DNA of 14,455 nt from Candidatus Omnitrophota bacterium (GTDB lineage: Bacteria > Omnitrophota > Gorgyraeia > Gygaellales > Profunditerraquicolaceae), in assembly GCA_028716305.1 (NCBI GenBank), contig JAQUQA010000014.1, positions 1 to 14,455 on the forward strand. The letters run 5' to 3'. Under the pieces are notes generated by a model. That model worked only from the letters and a program-made list of their open reading frames with translations. It searched no databases and was not told the DNA's origin. Of the stretch, positions 14,031 through 14,455 are shown in pieces; the stretch's first letter is position 1, and every line of letters starts with the position of its first letter. The position numbers and the translations under genes are program-made.

Positions 14031-14455
14031 GAGAGCACCCTTGCCTTCACGATCAAAGTCTTGCCCAATGAAGGGAACAACCTGGCAGGCCAGCGCCAGA
14101 ATAGATTCCCCTGATTATTAAAGTTGATTACATCTGAAGTGAATATCTCCACGCTGAAACCATGCTCCTTAAGCAGGCCGAACAAACTTTCTTTCACGAA
14201 ATAGCGGATATGCCCTCCCGCGTCACCTTGAGAGCTTACCTCAATCAGCGGGTTCTTTCCCAACAGCAGCATCAGCCTCCTGCCGAAAGTGGCCAGATTA
14301 GGGGTAGAAATGATCAACTCGCCGCGATCGACCAGCAGTCTTTTGATCTTTTCCAGAAAGGCGTCCGTATCAAAGAGATGTTCGATAATTTCCGCTGCGA
14401 CAATGCAATCAAAAAAATTTTCCGAGAAAGGAAAATCATCCTCCTCGATATCGGC
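14027..14455 (-). CDS. Class I SAM-dependent methyltransferase, C-terminal part (runs off window)
   Basis: The last 142 codons of a gene whose start lies beyond position 14455. The frame is open right to the window edge. The visible part starts ADIEEDDFPFSENFFDCIVA, then EIIEHLFD, then ELIISTPN, and later HIRYFVKESLFGLLKEHGF. The acidic-phenylalanine-P-F stretch followed by FDCIVAAEIIEHL is motif II/post-II of Methyltransf_11/23-type enzymes, and IISTPN followed by an H-x-R-Y-F strand is common in the subgroup found in polysaccharide and LPS clusters. The glycine-rich SAM-binding motif I would be just upstream, outside the window. It overlaps the GT4 gene by 4 bases (TTGA). Probable role: O- or N-methylation of a glycan residue, possibly chain capping; the substrate is inference. 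Confidence 0.88.
   Translation of the reverse strand, partial: ADIEEDDFPFSENFFDCIVAAEIIEHLFDTDAFLEKIKRLLVDRGELIISTPNLATFGRRLMLLLGKNPLIEVSSQGDAGGHIRYFVKESLFGLLKEHGFSVEIFTSDVINFNNQGNLFWRWPARLFPSLGKTLIVKARVLS

Overview
All fifteen genes seen in this 14.5 kb window lie on the minus strand, so transcription runs from high to low coordinates. They are packed almost without gaps: neighbours overlap by 4-26 bases or are separated by 1-12 bases. The only larger spacer is the 77 bases between 9182 and 9258. I found no convincing promoter or terminator, so the window looks like the middle of one long surface-polysaccharide operon whose ends are outside. No stretch over 300 bases lacks a gene.

Organism: a Gram-negative-type bacterium is likely, because the window has two heptosyltransferase-family (GT9) enzymes, an O-antigen-ligase-family protein and inner-membrane GT-C-type proteins. 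Base composition is intermediate (about 47-50% GC by eye). TTG starts, dense stop-start coupling and the style of the GT9/GT2 genes would fit an uncultured lineage such as Omnitrophota (PVC group), but no phylogenetic marker is present and this is only a guess.

Layout in transcription order. (1) 14455-12870: the end of a SAM-dependent methyltransferase and a GT4 glycosyltransferase. (2) 12877-11084: a multi-spanning GT-C-like membrane protein. (3) 11076-8612: a NodU/TobZ-type carbamoyltransferase, an SxtJ-family membrane protein and a 52-residue DUF5989 membrane peptide, a three-gene cassette resembling sxtI-sxtJ-sxtK of saxitoxin clusters. A 70-bp array of degenerate 7-base repeats ends exactly on the SxtJ start codon. 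(4) 8596-5772: a membrane-anchored DUF3108 protein and a second large GT-C-like membrane protein with a C-terminal soluble domain. (5) 5775-4401: two DPM1-like GT2 glycosyltransferases. (6) 4389-3148: an O-antigen ligase/polymerase family protein. (7) 3173-59: a GT9 enzyme, a mannose-1-phosphate guanylyltransferase and a second GT9 enzyme. (8) 62-1: the first 20 codons of what looks like a DegT/DnrJ/EryC1/StrS sugar aminotransferase.

Working model (inference): cytoplasmic GT4, GT2 and GT9 enzymes build a lipid-linked glycan using GDP-mannose and probably an amino sugar. The GT2 enzymes may charge polyprenyl phosphate with single sugars for the two GT-C proteins to transfer on the periplasmic side. 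The ligase-family protein polymerises or attaches the chain. The carbamoyltransferase cassette probably adds O-carbamoyl groups to the glycan or a precursor, with SxtJ and DUF5989 as small membrane partners of unknown role.
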